Virus record (IMG/VR): IMGVR_UViG_3300045051_000319
Coordinates: 1 to 48,430 of that record
Length of the DNA: 48,430 bases
Strand: one strand, 5' to 3'
DNA from: a virus
Under the pieces are notes generated by a model. The model searched no databases, had not been told where the DNA came from, and saw only the letters and a list, made by a program, of their open reading frames with translations. Shown here in pieces: positions 8,733-17,385 of the stretch (its first letter is position 1; each line of letters opens with the position of its first letter). Both the position numbers and the translations under genes were made by a program.

Positions 8733-9029
8733 ATGGCCCTGACCGGAACATTCGAGGCTGACGGGCGGACGTGGACCTTCCGCAAGCCGCACGTCGGCCC
8801 CGTCCTCCGCTTCAACGAAGTCCTGGCGCTCGCGGAAGAGGGCAACGCGAAGTTGTCACAACTCTTCGGCGCCTCGCTCGACGTCATCCGAGACGCCGTC
8901 GCCCGCATCGATCCGGGCGTCACGCGGGAGCAACTCGCGGACGCGCTCGACGAGGATCAGATCCGGGAGTTTCAGGCCGCGATCATGAAACTGAGCCGGC
9001 CGGAGGGAGCCAACCCGGGGGAACGCTGA
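8733..9029 (+). CDS. Tail assembly chaperone, short form (gpG-like)
   Basis: The 98-residue product starts at ATG 8733, four bases after the tail tube gene. Position between tail tube and tape measure, small size and an overlapping -1 frame identify it as the gpG equivalent, which keeps the tape measure soluble during tail assembly. It ends at TGA 9027-9029 just after a slippery heptamer. The frameshifted long form is given separately. Confidence 0.88.
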   Translation: MALTGTFEADGRTWTFRKPHVGPVLRFNEVLALAEEGNAKLSQLFGASLDVIRDAVARIDPGVTREQLADALDEDQIREFQAAIMKLSRPEGANPGER

Positions 9030-9295
9030 CGCCCGCGGAGGTCAATGCGCGGATCTACGGGCGACTACAGACCGCGCTCCGGTGCAGTCGAGAAGAGATC
9101 GACCGGAAGACGATGGATGAGGTGGACGACCTGATGGGCTACTGGCGAGAGACCCCGCCCGAACACGAGATGCTCCAGGTCGTCGCGGCGTGTCTGGGCT
9201 GGAAGCCGCAGCGGTCGGAGTCGTTCACCATGCCTGCGCCGATGACCGATGACGAGGCCCGCGCCTTCGAGGCGATGGTCAACGGGGGTGTCTAG
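8733..9295 (+). CDS. Tail assembly chaperone, -1 frameshift fusion (gpGT-like), join 8733..9020 and 9020..9295
   Basis: Reading through the heptamer at 9014-9020 with a one-base backward slip joins the short chaperone to a second frame encoding TPAEVNARIYGRLQTAL and onward to 9295, giving about 187 residues. The T-frame segment has no good start of its own near this point. It carries a Met/Trp-rich helical region (DDLMGYWRETPPEHEML) typical of the T domain that binds the tape measure and tube. The tape measure gene starts three bases after the stop. Confidence 0.85.
9014..9020 (+). promoter_or_regulatory. Slippery heptamer C CCG GGG for -1 programmed frameshifting
   Basis: The heptamer has the X XXY YYZ form and is in the correct phase relative to the short-form frame. 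It lies seven bases before the short-form stop codon at 9027. Slipping back one base joins exactly the two chaperone frames. Another G follows, so slippage on GGGG-G is an alternative at the same place. Confidence 0.8.
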
Positions 9296-9297
9296 CC

Positions 9298-10980
9298 ATG
9301 TCCGGGAACGCCACCGTACAGGTTGAAGTCCTCGCGCTCGTCGCGGACTTCAAGGCGCAGATGGCCTCCGCGGCTGTCGCGATGAATCAGGCCGTCAAGA
9401 AGATGGGCGGCGACCTCGGGGAACTGGGGCACGGCGCCAGGAAGGCGGGCGACAACGTCGTCAGCCTGTCGGGCTGGCTCAAGGAGCACCGCCGCGAGAT
9501 GCGCGCGGAAGCGGGAATGACGAAGGTGCTGGCGCGCGACATGGCTGCGTTGGGCGTCGGAGCAGAGGGAGCGGGCGGGGCGATTGCTCATCTCGTCGGA
9601 GCGTTCGCCATCGGTGGCGGGGTCGGGGTCGCGATCGCCGCCGTGAAGCTGATCGCGGAGGCGTTCAGGAAACTCGGGGAGGAGGAGGAGAAGGCCAGGG
9701 AGGCCCTGTCCAAGTGGTTCGACGAGATGGACAAGAAGCACGCCAAGAGCCTCCGCGAGATTCAAGACATCGAGGACAAGGTCGCCGGGCTTCGCCCGGA
9801 GCAAATCTACGCCCGCGAGCAACAGGCGGTTCTCGCGCAGGTGTCGGTGCTTCAGGCGCGGATCACAGCGGAGGAACGCGAGCAAGAGCGGCTCTCCGAA
9901 AACATCCTGGCCGACAAGAAGAAGACGGCCGATGCCATCACACGCGGATCGTCGCTCCGCATGGAGGATGTCGGCGTCGTGGACGCCGACAAGATCGCGA
10001 AGTCGAAGCGCGAGGTGGCGAGCCTCCAGTCGCAGATCGCAGCGCTCAACCGCGACGCTGAAGACTACGCGAAAAAGGCATCCGGGGTCGTCTCGCTCGG
10101 CGCGAAGGACTACAACACCAAGCGGGACGAGGATGCGCGCAAGGCCCGCGAGCAGGCCCGCAAAGACGAACTGGCGGGGATGAGCGAGGAGGAGGCGCGG
10201 CAGGCCAAGAAGGTCGCTGACTACCTCGCGGGCGAGGCTCAGTACGCGCAGCAGGCGGCGCAGATCCGCTCCCACTGGGCGAAGGTCGGCGCGACCGAGG
10301 AAGAAAAAGCCTACCTCGACATGCAGGAGGCGATGAAGAACCTGCGCGAGAATGACCAGGCGTCGCGCGACGAGGTCTGGGCCGGCTACATCCGCCGCAC
10401 CGAGGAGATGAGGCTGAAGCGGAAGGCTGACCTCGTCACCGAGCAGTTGGACATCCAGAAATGGTCGCAGGACATCGGCCGCTCCTTCGGTCGCCTGTTC
10501 TCTGATTCACTCCTGCACGCGAAATCGTTTGCGGACGGCATGACCGCGATGTTCGCGTCTATGGCGGATGCAATCATTGAGCAGCTCGCGCGGATCGCCG
10601 CGGCCGAGGCCGCGACGTTCGCGATCAAGGGCATCCTGTCCCTGTTCAGTGGGGGCATCACCGCAGGCATCGGCGGCAGTTTCCTTCAGAGCCAGGTGGA
10701 CATCGCGGATCTTGAGGGTGCGATCGGCGGTCGCGCGGGCGGCGGGCCGGTCTCCGCCTGGACTCCGTACATGGTCGGTGAGCGGGGCCGGGAACTGTTC
10801 GTGCCACAGACGCCGGGCACGATCGTTCCCAACGGCGCGCTAGCGGGTGTCGGCGGGATGAACGTCTCGCTAACGGTGAACGCGATCGACGCTCGCTCCT
10901 TCGATGGCTACCTGCGCTCGGGCGGTGACTCGGTGATTCTCCGCGCGCTCAGCCGCGCTCGCGCTCAGGGGAGGAGCTAG
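9298..10980 (+). CDS. Tail tape measure protein
   Basis: The 560-residue protein sets tail length and is ejected with the DNA. Residues 1-80 are helical. Around 85-125 there is a hydrophobic Gly/Ala-rich segment (HLVGAFAIGGGVGVAIAAVKLI) typical of the membrane-active part. Long Glu/Lys/Gln-rich coiled coils fill residues 130-370. The C-terminal GGGPVSAWTPYMVGERGREL-x-PQTPGTIVPN segment is a hallmark of many tape measure proteins. The length is short for a siphovirus and predicts a short tail. Confidence 0.9.
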   Translation: MSGNATVQVEVLALVADFKAQMASAAVAMNQAVKKMGGDLGELGHGARKAGDNVVSLSGWLKEHRREMRAEAGMTKVLARDMAALGVGAEGAGGAIAHLVGAFAIGGGVGVAIAAVKLIAEAFRKLGEEEEKAREALSKWFDEMDKKHAKSLREIQDIEDKVAGLRPEQIYAREQQAVLAQVSVLQARITAEEREQERLSENILADKKKTADAITRGSSLRMEDVGVVDADKIAKSKREVASLQSQIAALNRDAEDYAKKASGVVSLGAKDYNTKRDEDARKAREQARKDELAGMSEEEARQAKKVADYLAGEAQYAQQAAQIRSHWAKVGATEEEKAYLDMQEAMKNLRENDQASRDEVWAGYIRRTEEMRLKRKADLVTEQLDIQKWSQDIGRSFGRLFSDSLLHAKSFADGMTAMFASMADAIIEQLARIAAAEAATFAIKGILSLFSGGITAGIGGSFLQSQVDIADLEGAIGGRAGGGPVSAWTPYMVGERGRELFVPQTPGTIVPNGALAGVGGMNVSLTVNAIDARSFDGYLRSGGDSVILRALSRARAQGRS

Positions 10981-11343
10981 ATGGCCGACTTCCCGTCCTT
11001 CGTCGCCAAGAAGCGCAACTGCCGCCGCGCCGGCCCGTTCTTCGACGAGATCATCGCCACATCCAAGACCGGGAAGGAAACGCGCGCCTGCTACCAGTTG
11101 GTCGGGCGCTATCGCTGGACGATCGGTCTGACGCGGCTCGGCCAGGATTTGAACGGTGACGAGGTGGCGACGCTCTGCGCGTTCATCGCGGCGCGGCGTG
11201 GTCGTTACGACTCGTTCAACTTCACTTGCCCGCTCGACGGCACGGTGAGGGCGGTCCGGTTCGATACGCCGCAGATCGAACTCGAACGCATCGTCAACCG
11301 GAAGTGGGCCGCCGCGACCATTTCGCTCGTCTCGGTGCTCTAG
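10981..11343 (+). CDS. Minor tail protein, lambda gpM / DUF2460-like
   Basis: The 120-residue protein starts immediately after the tape measure stop. The pattern of a -YRWTIGL- strand, a helix (DEVATLCAFIAARRGRYDSFNFTCPLDG) and a final strand resembles the small tail-tip proteins that follow the tape measure in lambda (gpM) and in gene transfer agents (DUF2460). It probably helps form the distal tail ring. The family match is from memory of patterns and is moderate. Confidence 0.68.
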   Translation: MADFPSFVAKKRNCRRAGPFFDEIIATSKTGKETRACYQLVGRYRWTIGLTRLGQDLNGDEVATLCAFIAARRGRYDSFNFTCPLDGTVRAVRFDTPQIELERIVNRKWAAATISLVSVL

Positions 11344-12282
11344 ATGAAGCCCGCCGCGTCCCCGCTCGCGACGCTCCTGGGAAGCGACAACAAGTTCTTT
11401 CTAGGCGACCTCGTCACGGTCACGCTCCATGCATCGCAGGGTGGGACGGTCTACCGCTGGACTGGGGCGACCGTCGATCTCACCTTTGGCGGCGTGACGT
11501 GGTCCCACCTCGGGCCGGCGATCGACTCCGGACGTCACCGGCAAGAGGGGCAACTCACGACCGACACGCGCGACATCACCTTGACCTGCGGTGACGCGGT
11601 GCTGATCGGGGGCGTGCCGCTCCAGGCGCTCTCCGCGAAGTCGCTTTTCAGGCGGGCCCGGATCCTCATCGGTCGCGCGTACATGAGCGTACCGGGCACG
11701 GTCGTCGGGATCCTCCCGGAGTTCGAGGGTCGGGTCTCCGATGTCCAGCCGTCGAGCACGTCCGTCGTGCTCCGCTGCGCGTCGGAGACGGAGGCGCTGA
11801 AGCGTCCCAGCCCGCGCTTCACCTGGGGCCCGCAGTGTCCGCACGTCCTCGGGGACGCACTTTGCGCCGTGAACCTCGCGACGTATACGTTCAGCGGGAC
11901 CGTCGCCGCTTCGCCGGCCCCCACGATCTCGCGCTTCAATTCCGATCTCGTCCCGCCCGCGTCGCCTTCGTTCGGGGGTCGCGGCGGGAACTGGGGAAAC
12001 GATCGCGGGTACTACGGGCTGGGCGTCGTGACCTTCACCTCGGGCGCGCTCAACGGCCAGCAGCGTCAAGTGGAGTCCTCGTCGCTGCGGGACGGAAGCG
12101 GCAACCTCATTCAGACGGGAACCCTGAAGTTCTCGAACCCGTGGCCGACTCCTCCCGTCGCGGGGAGCACGTTCACGGTCGAACTCGGCTGCGACAAGTC
12201 CCAGCTCCAGTGCCTCTACAAGTTCTCCAACCTCATTGCCAATCGCGGGTTCTGGACCATCCCGCGCAGCCTGGGGCGCTAG
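11344..12282 (+). CDS. Tail tip protein, DUF2163 / phage_BR0599 type (gpL-like)
   Basis: The 312-residue protein has the C-terminal BR0599 pattern: GVVTFTSGALNGQQRQV, a Pro-rich turn, FTVELGCDKSQLQCLYKFSN and a final Gly-Phe-Trp. Four cysteines, C165, C174, C283 and C290, occupy positions like those that bind an iron-sulfur cluster in lambda gpL; binding here is inferred. It directly precedes the tail hub gene, as in lambda-like and GTA-like tail clusters. The lambda K and I equivalents are absent between it and the hub. Confidence 0.82.
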   Translation: MKPAASPLATLLGSDNKFFLGDLVTVTLHASQGGTVYRWTGATVDLTFGGVTWSHLGPAIDSGRHRQEGQLTTDTRDITLTCGDAVLIGGVPLQALSAKSLFRRARILIGRAYMSVPGTVVGILPEFEGRVSDVQPSSTSVVLRCASETEALKRPSPRFTWGPQCPHVLGDALCAVNLATYTFSGTVAASPAPTISRFNSDLVPPASPSFGGRGGNWGNDRGYYGLGVVTFTSGALNGQQRQVESSSLRDGSGNLIQTGTLKFSNPWPTPPVAGSTFTVELGCDKSQLQCLYKFSNLIANRGFWTIPRSLGR

Positions 12283-15200
12283 ATGGCGACTCCGACCTGG
12301 GGATACGAGCCGGACTTCGGGCCCAAGCCGCCCTCGGTCCCGATCGCCTCGTCAGCGCCGACGATCACGCGCAACCGGACGGTACTCGTCGACAACGGCG
12401 CGGCGCTCCCGCTCGCCTACGGACTCTGCCGGGTTCAGGGCACAGTGCTGTGGCAGGGCGCTCCGGTCGCGGACGGGACGCAGTCGACGACAGAGTACGT
12501 GATCGCCCTCGCTATCGGGCTGTGCGAGGGGGAGATCACAGGCGTCCGCCGCGTCTGGATCGGAGACGAGGTAGTCAACAACACGCCGGATCCCGGATTG
12601 GCGGCGGACTGGCGGAACCCCTCGCGCACGGTTCCGCGGGCCGGGTTCGAGATCCACGCCGGAACGTGGCCGCAGTCAGTCGCGACGATGCTGTCCGGGC
12701 TGACCGGGGCGAAGCTGGGCACGTCCACCGCGCCTTCATTCAACTGGTCCGGCACGGCCTATGCCTGTCACGATTCGTTCTGGCTGAAGGAAAAGGCGAC
12801 CCTTCCGACATCCATGACGTTCGAGGTCGAAGGGATGTTCATGGACGGGACGACGCTCAATGCGTCACCCGCCGACGTCCTGAACGATCTCCTGACACAC
12901 CCGCGGCGCGGGGCTGGCCTCGACTCGTCGCTCGTCGATGCGGACGCGCTCGCCGCGTACCGCGCGTACTGCGCCGCCGCGGGGATCGGGATCTCCTGGG
13001 TTATCGACAGTCAGGGCTCGCTCGTCGATCAGGTCAAGACGTTGATGACCGCTACCAACGCGGATCTCTTCTGGTCGTGGAAGGCGGACGGGAGCGGCGG
13101 GTGCTTCAAGGTCGTGGTGCTCGCGGATCAGCCGGTACTCGACGATCAGGGCAACGCGGTGTGGTCGCCGCCGACGATCCCTGAGTACGACCTGATGGAA
13201 GACGATTTCAAGCCGTCCGGCGGCGACGACTTGCTCCGGGTGGAGCAGCTCCCGGACATCGAGACGTACAACTCGTTCCCGGTGGAGTATCTCGACCGCT
13301 CGATGGGGTACGTGACCAACCTCGTCGCGGACGACGATCTCGTGGATGTGCGGACCTTCGGCCTGAGCCGCGCGCCGACGACGACGCTGCATTGCATCCC
13401 CGACGACTCAACGGCGCAGTTCATCGCTCGACTCATCGCGCAGCGGACGACGCGGTGCCGGAACGAGTACCACTTCCGGCTCGACTGGCGCCACGGCCGG
13501 CTCGAGCGCGGGGACATCGTCACGATCACGGATAGCGTGTTCGGGCTCGACCACGTCCCGGTGCGGATCACCGTGATCGACGAGGACGGGGATGGACTGC
13601 TTGAGGTGACGGCGAAGGACTGGCCGCCCGGCGTTTCCGCGGCAGCGCGCTGGGGAACGCAGGCCGGGGAAGGCTCCGGGCCGGAGTTGTGGCCGGACGA
13701 TCTTGTGCCGGCGATCCGGGAGGGGGAGATCGGCGCGGGGGTGGACGCGCTTACGTGCATGATGACCGCCGACTCGCTCGTCATCGCGGGCGACTCGAAC
13801 GGTAACGTGACGGCCGGGCTTCCGTTCACGACCACGATGATTGTGACGCGCGGGACCACGGATGAGTCGAGTTCGTGGACCTTTAGCGTGTCACCCGCGA
13901 GCAGCGGATCGAACGTCACCTACAGCCGGACCGGCAATGCGATCACGGTCACCGGCCTAGCGGCGTCGATCGACATGGCGCAGCTCACGATCACCGCGAC
14001 GCTTGCGGGAAGTCCGACCCTGACGCGCTACTTCAGCATCGCGAAAAGCAGGGTGGGGCCGACGGGGGCGACGGGCGCCACCGGAGGAACGGGATCCACG
14101 GGGGCCCCGGGCACTCCCGGCGTGAATGCGCTGTCGGCGTACATGACGCTCCCGGCCGCGGCGGTCACCTGTGACAAGGATGGGAATCCAACCGTCAGCC
14201 TACCAACGAGCCAGATGATCCCGATGTACGGGACGAACCAGGACACGGGTTGGGCATTCAGCGGCAGCGCTGATCAGGGATCGCTGGGCTACTCGGTGAA
14301 CGGGAGCACGGGCGTCGTCACGATCTCGAGCTTCCCGAACACGATCGACTCAGCGGTGGTGACGGTCACGGCGACGAAGGGAGGGCAACCCAACCTCGTC
14401 TGCCGCTTCGCGCTGTCCAAGAGCAAGGTCGGAGCCACAGGCGCGACCGGATCGACGGGGGCGACCGGATCTCCGGGCAGCAACGGCACGAACGGCGCTC
14501 GCGGGTCGATGGCGTTCTATCTCAACGGCTACACGTCGTGGAGCGACACGGCGGCGAATAACGCCACGCTCTACAGCGCGACGGCGGGCTATACGCGCAT
14601 CTTCGGGGACACGGTCTGTGAGTACGGGACCGGGTTCTCGCAAACGAAGATGTGGAGCGGGTCGTCATGGGACGTGCTCGCGGTGACCCTCGATGGTTCG
14701 CTGCTCGTCCACGGGAGCGTTGCGGCCGACGCGCTCGGCGCCACGCTCGTCCTTGGGACCCGGATTCAAAGCGGTTACACCTATGACGGCGGCACGGCCG
14801 ACAGTCCCACCCGGGTGACGGGCGGCGCAATGCTGTCGGGCGCGGGCGGTCCGCCGTTGAAGATCGCGCCTGACGGGATCCAGATCGGTGCTACGAAACT
14901 CTCGGAGGCGTGGTTTGGGCAGTCGCTTATCGGGGTGGCGTCACTCTACAACCCGGGGACCGGGGCCGATCCAACGATGGCCGCGCACACGGCAAACATG
15001 TCCCCATCTTCGCCAACGTGGGGCGTGCAAACCATCGCGGGCCAGGCAACGTGGGCGCTCTGGATCGCGGACAGTTTCCCGACGATCAGCGAGGCCGATC
15101 AACTCGCAGGAGATGTCTACATCGTCATGCCGCAGGCAGAGCACCAGTGGTACATGGGGAGCACCGATTCCCGGACCGCGCTGGCCTGGCGACCGATCGT

Positions 15201-15378
15201 CGTCACCGACACGGGATGGGGCGGGTTCAGGTCGGCCGGGTACAACACGGACATTCAGCGCGGCTACCTTGCGTTCATCGACGGTAGCGGAAACTTTGTG
15301 GTGGACCCGCGAGGTTACAAGTGGTCCGTCACGATCACTTATGCGGCGTACCGGATGACCACGCAGTTCATCTTCTAG
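12283..15378 (+). CDS. Tail tip/hub protein (gpJ / GTA gp15-like) with collagen-like fibre extension
   Basis: The 1031-residue protein combines a baseplate hub with a receptor-binding part. Residues 20-470 match the hub pattern LPLAYGLCRVQGTVLWQGAP, EGEITGVRRVWIGDE and repeated beta domains. From about 485, two Ig-like domains each end in a KSRVG/KSKVG motif leading into Gly-X-Y triplets (about 592-613 and 717-741), which should form triple helices. The last 290 residues are probably the receptor-binding tip. The stop at 15376-15378 overlaps the end of a convergent lipoprotein gene. Confidence 0.85.
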   Translation: MATPTWGYEPDFGPKPPSVPIASSAPTITRNRTVLVDNGAALPLAYGLCRVQGTVLWQGAPVADGTQSTTEYVIALAIGLCEGEITGVRRVWIGDEVVNNTPDPGLAADWRNPSRTVPRAGFEIHAGTWPQSVATMLSGLTGAKLGTSTAPSFNWSGTAYACHDSFWLKEKATLPTSMTFEVEGMFMDGTTLNASPADVLNDLLTHPRRGAGLDSSLVDADALAAYRAYCAAAGIGISWVIDSQGSLVDQVKTLMTATNADLFWSWKADGSGGCFKVVVLADQPVLDDQGNAVWSPPTIPEYDLMEDDFKPSGGDDLLRVEQLPDIETYNSFPVEYLDRSMGYVTNLVADDDLVDVRTFGLSRAPTTTLHCIPDDSTAQFIARLIAQRTTRCRNEYHFRLDWRHGRLERGDIVTITDSVFGLDHVPVRITVIDEDGDGLLEVTAKDWPPGVSAAARWGTQAGEGSGPELWPDDLVPAIREGEIGAGVDALTCMMTADSLVIAGDSNGNVTAGLPFTTTMIVTRGTTDESSSWTFSVSPASSGSNVTYSRTGNAITVTGLAASIDMAQLTITATLAGSPTLTRYFSIAKSRVGPTGATGATGGTGSTGAPGTPGVNALSAYMTLPAAAVTCDKDGNPTVSLPTSQMIPMYGTNQDTGWAFSGSADQGSLGYSVNGSTGVVTISSFPNTIDSAVVTVTATKGGQPNLVCRFALSKSKVGATGATGSTGATGSPGSNGTNGARGSMAFYLNGYTSWSDTAANNATLYSATAGYTRIFGDTVCEYGTGFSQTKMWSGSSWDVLAVTLDGSLLVHGSVAADALGATLVLGTRIQSGYTYDGGTADSPTRVTGGAMLSGAGGPPLKIAPDGIQIGATKLSEAWFGQSLIGVASLYNPGTGADPTMAAHTANMSPSSPTWGVQTIAGQATWALWIADSFPTISEADQLAGDVYIVMPQAEHQWYMGSTDSRTALAWRPIVVTDTGWGGFRSAGYNTDIQRGYLAFIDGSGNFVVDPRGYKWSVTITYAAYRMTTQFIF

Positions 15379-15695
15379 CCGCAACGGTTGAACACGGAGA
15401 TCGCGGGCGGCGACTTGTTCAGATTCGCCTCGACGAGCACCAGGGTTCCGCTCGCGCATCGCCAGTAGCAACCCTCGGTGGCGATGTCGTTGACCATGGT
15501 CTTCCCGTCGTAGGGGTTCACGTAGGTCACCGGGAACGGATCGTGGAACTCTGAGACGGCCCCGTCGCATTGCAGCCGCGTTCCGACGAGCCGGTAGGAA
15601 ATGGTCGGATCGGTCGGCGGCGGCGGGCCGGGGGGCGGGCCACCGGAACACGCCATCGCCACCGCCAGAGCCGCCGCAGCAATCGCCCGCTTCAT
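15375..15695 (-). CDS. Putative lipoprotein moron
   Basis: This 106-residue protein is encoded against the surrounding late genes. Its N terminus has two basic residues, a hydrophobic Ala-rich segment and Cys16 in AMACSGG, a plausible though weak lipobox. A Pro-rich linker and a small domain with three further Cys residues follow. It has its own promoter-like sequence and ends by overlapping the tail-tip gene by four bases. Such lone reversed lipoproteins are often lysogenic-conversion or superinfection-exclusion factors; the function here is not known. Confidence 0.78.
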   Translation of the reverse strand: MKRAIAAAALAVAMACSGGPPPGPPPPTDPTISYRLVGTRLQCDGAVSEFHDPFPVTYVNPYDGKTMVNDIATEGCYWRCASGTLVLVEANLNKSPPAISVFNRCG

Positions 15696-15714
15696 AGCCC
15701 CACCCCCGACCCGG

Positions 15715-15737
15715 AGTATAGCGCCGGACGGCGTCCG
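15715..15737 (-). promoter_or_regulatory. Moron promoter -10 box and overlapping dyad (possible operator)
   Basis: On the minus strand a TATACT -10 box lies at 15720-15715, twenty bases before the lipoprotein ATG. Immediately upstream, in the spacer, is the inverted repeat CGGACG-G-CGTCCG at 15725-15737. No good -35 hexamer is visible. A GGGGTGGGG ribosome site precedes the ATG. The placement suggests expression from the prophage under a separate regulator, which is inference. Confidence 0.5.
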
Positions 15738-15866
15738 AACGTAGCCCGATCATGGCGGGGTGCGTGAGACCGCTCAGCCTTGCGTCGCGCGTCTAGCGGT
15801 GGAATGCGGGGATGTGCCGCGCTCCGGGCGAATTGTCGAACGCCGCATCCACACTCAGGGGCAGGG

Positions 15867-16358
15867 ATGACCGCGCCCCGTCAAGATCCCGCCCGGCTGA
15901 GTCCACATCTGCTTGAGGCGGAGTACCTTCACACCGCGCACCGGGCGTTGTGGGGGGAGCAAGTGGCGTCGTGGCACAGCACCCCGGCGCTCCGGTACAG
16001 CGCGCAGCGGTTCGCGACGGCGGTGTTTGAGCGCGTCCGGGAGATAACGGGGCCGCTCCAAGTCACGTCGGGCTATCGGTGCGGCGTTCTCAACGCTGCG
16101 GTCGGGGGCCGCCCCACCTCGCGGCACGTCCTCGGGATCGCCTGCGACGTGATCCCGACCGGGATGACGGTCGAGGACGCGATGGCGGCCATCGTGCGCG
16201 CCCTCGACGCCGGGGCGCTTGAGGACTTGGACGAGGCGATCATCGAGATGGGCTGGCTCCATCTCCAGGGGGCGCCGGCCGGGACGCGGGCCCGGCGTCT
16301 CGCGCTCCAGACCCACGACGGCGTCCACTTCCAGCCCTATGCGCGGAGGTCCGCCTGA
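15867..16358 (+). CDS. Endolysin-type peptidase, M15 family (zinc D-Ala-D-Ala or L-Ala-D-Glu type)
   Basis: This 163-residue protein probably cleaves peptidoglycan peptides at lysis. The family signature SGYRCGVLNAAVGGRPTSRH spans residues 68-87. Zinc ligands are likely His87, Asp94 and His132, with Glu127 as candidate catalytic acid (IIEMGWLHLQ); His near THDGVHF is an alternative third ligand. I chose ATG 15867, which follows an AGGGGCAGGG site, over an upstream start at 15780 that lacks one. No signal peptide is visible, so it depends on a holin. Confidence 0.85.
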   Translation: MTAPRQDPARLSPHLLEAEYLHTAHRALWGEQVASWHSTPALRYSAQRFATAVFERVREITGPLQVTSGYRCGVLNAAVGGRPTSRHVLGIACDVIPTGMTVEDAMAAIVRALDAGALEDLDEAIIEMGWLHLQGAPAGTRARRLALQTHDGVHFQPYARRSA

Positions 16359-16579
16359 TGGGCGAGTGCGTGTGCCTCGGGGCCTTGCAGCCCGCGCCGA
16401 TTCGGCGGGTCGTCCACACGCCGCGGGTGTGCGTTTCGGTCCCGAACGACGGCGGTGCTCCCGTCGTGATCCTTCCCTGTCGCGCCGGGGTTCCCTGCGG
16501 GGAGCCGGGGTCCACGGTTTCCGTGACGTCCGTGCCAATCCCCGGCGCGACCTCTTCCACCAATCCGGAGATCGCATGA
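16358..16579 (+). CDS. Small Cys-containing protein of the lysis cluster
   Basis: This 73-residue frame is unrecognised. It is supported by overlaps at both ends: its ATG shares a base with the peptidase stop, and its TGA overlaps the next ATG as ATGA. It contains five Cys and is Pro/Val-rich without a clear membrane helix. Position between endolysin and holin-like genes suggests a lysis accessory role, which is inference. Confidence 0.5.
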   Translation: MGECVCLGALQPAPIRRVVHTPRVCVSVPNDGGAPVVILPCRAGVPCGEPGSTVSVTSVPIPGATSSTNPEIA

Positions 16580-17187
16580 CGGAACCCACGCCGGTCGAAC
16601 CGAAGCCGAACCCGCTGTTCGGGGCGGACAAGTGGTCGAGCATCATCGGATACGCGCTCGCCGCCGCAGTCGAAATCTTCGCGCTCGTCGAGGAAGTGAG
16701 CGGCGCACTCGGCCTCTCGCCCAAGACGAAGACGATCCTGCACGTGGTCGCCGGGAGCATCGCGATCATCGGGCGGGTGCTGAACCTGCTCCCGAAAGCC
16801 GCGGCGGTGCTCGTCCTGTGCGCCCTCGCCACGCCCGCGCGCGCCGACTCGTCACCCGGCGGTCCGCTCAGTCTCTATCTCGGCACCTTCCGCGGCGAGT
16901 CGGTCACTCTCAACTTCGGACTCGGGCTCAGCGGCTACGCCTACGACTTCGGGACACGCGCGGTGACGCGGAACGTGCAGTTCACGGGGCTGACGGAGTT
17001 GTCGGTGGGCGCCTTCCCGGTGGCGCTGATCGGCGGCGCGGGATTCCAGACCGGCGAGAATCAGGGACTCGCGTTGCAGATCGGGCCCGAGTACCGGCCC
17101 CTGAATGCGGCGGTTCTGTTCACAGCCGTTCCGGTCGGCTCGACCCAGAGCTACGGCGTCGCGGCCGGCTACGTCCTCCGCTTCTAG
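16576..17187 (+). CDS. Holin-like membrane protein fused to an outer-membrane-like beta domain
   Basis: The 203-residue frame has two parts. Residues 1-75 are short and holin-like: a polar start, hydrophobic helices (WSSIIGYALAAAVEIFALVEEV and ILHVVAGSIAIIGRVLNLL). Residues 75-91 (AAAVLVLCALATPARA) read as a Sec signal peptide with an A-x-A site, followed by about 110 residues of alternating beta strands ending in GYVLRF, a terminal Phe like outer-membrane proteins. An in-frame GTG at 16777 could give a separate secreted product. The whole could be a fusion or a dual-start gene. Confidence 0.65.
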   Translation: MTEPTPVEPKPNPLFGADKWSSIIGYALAAAVEIFALVEEVSGALGLSPKTKTILHVVAGSIAIIGRVLNLLPKAAAVLVLCALATPARADSSPGGPLSLYLGTFRGESVTLNFGLGLSGYAYDFGTRAVTRNVQFTGLTELSVGAFPVALIGGAGFQTGENQGLALQIGPEYRPLNAAVLFTAVPVGSTQSYGVAAGYVLRF

Positions 17188-17190
17188 GCC

Positions 17191-17385
17191 ATGAGTCTCT
17201 TCTACGCGCTACTGAGTTGGGCCATCCCGCGCGCCCTCGACGCGGGGGAGCGGTACTTCGAGTCCGACGAAGGGAAGGCCCAGGCCGCTCGCGCTCGGAC
17301 GCTGGGGAAGAAGGTGCTCCTCCCGTTCATCGCGAACGCGGGCGACCCCATCAGCGAAGCGAAGAACGACGGGAGCCCGGGATGA
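17191..17385 (+). CDS. Small amphipathic protein, lysis cluster
   Basis: The 64-residue product begins MSLFYALLSWAIPRAL, a short hydrophobic segment, then a charged helix. It starts three bases after the holin-like gene and its stop overlaps the next ATG as ATGA. I do not recognise a family. By position it may be a holin partner. Confidence 0.55.
   Translation: MSLFYALLSWAIPRALDAGERYFESDEGKAQAARARTLGKKVLLPFIANAGDPISEAKNDGSPG

Noticed and set aside
15780-15866. An upstream start for the M15 peptidase
   Set aside because: No ribosome site precedes it and the added residues look unstructured; ATG 15867 follows a strong purine-rich site.
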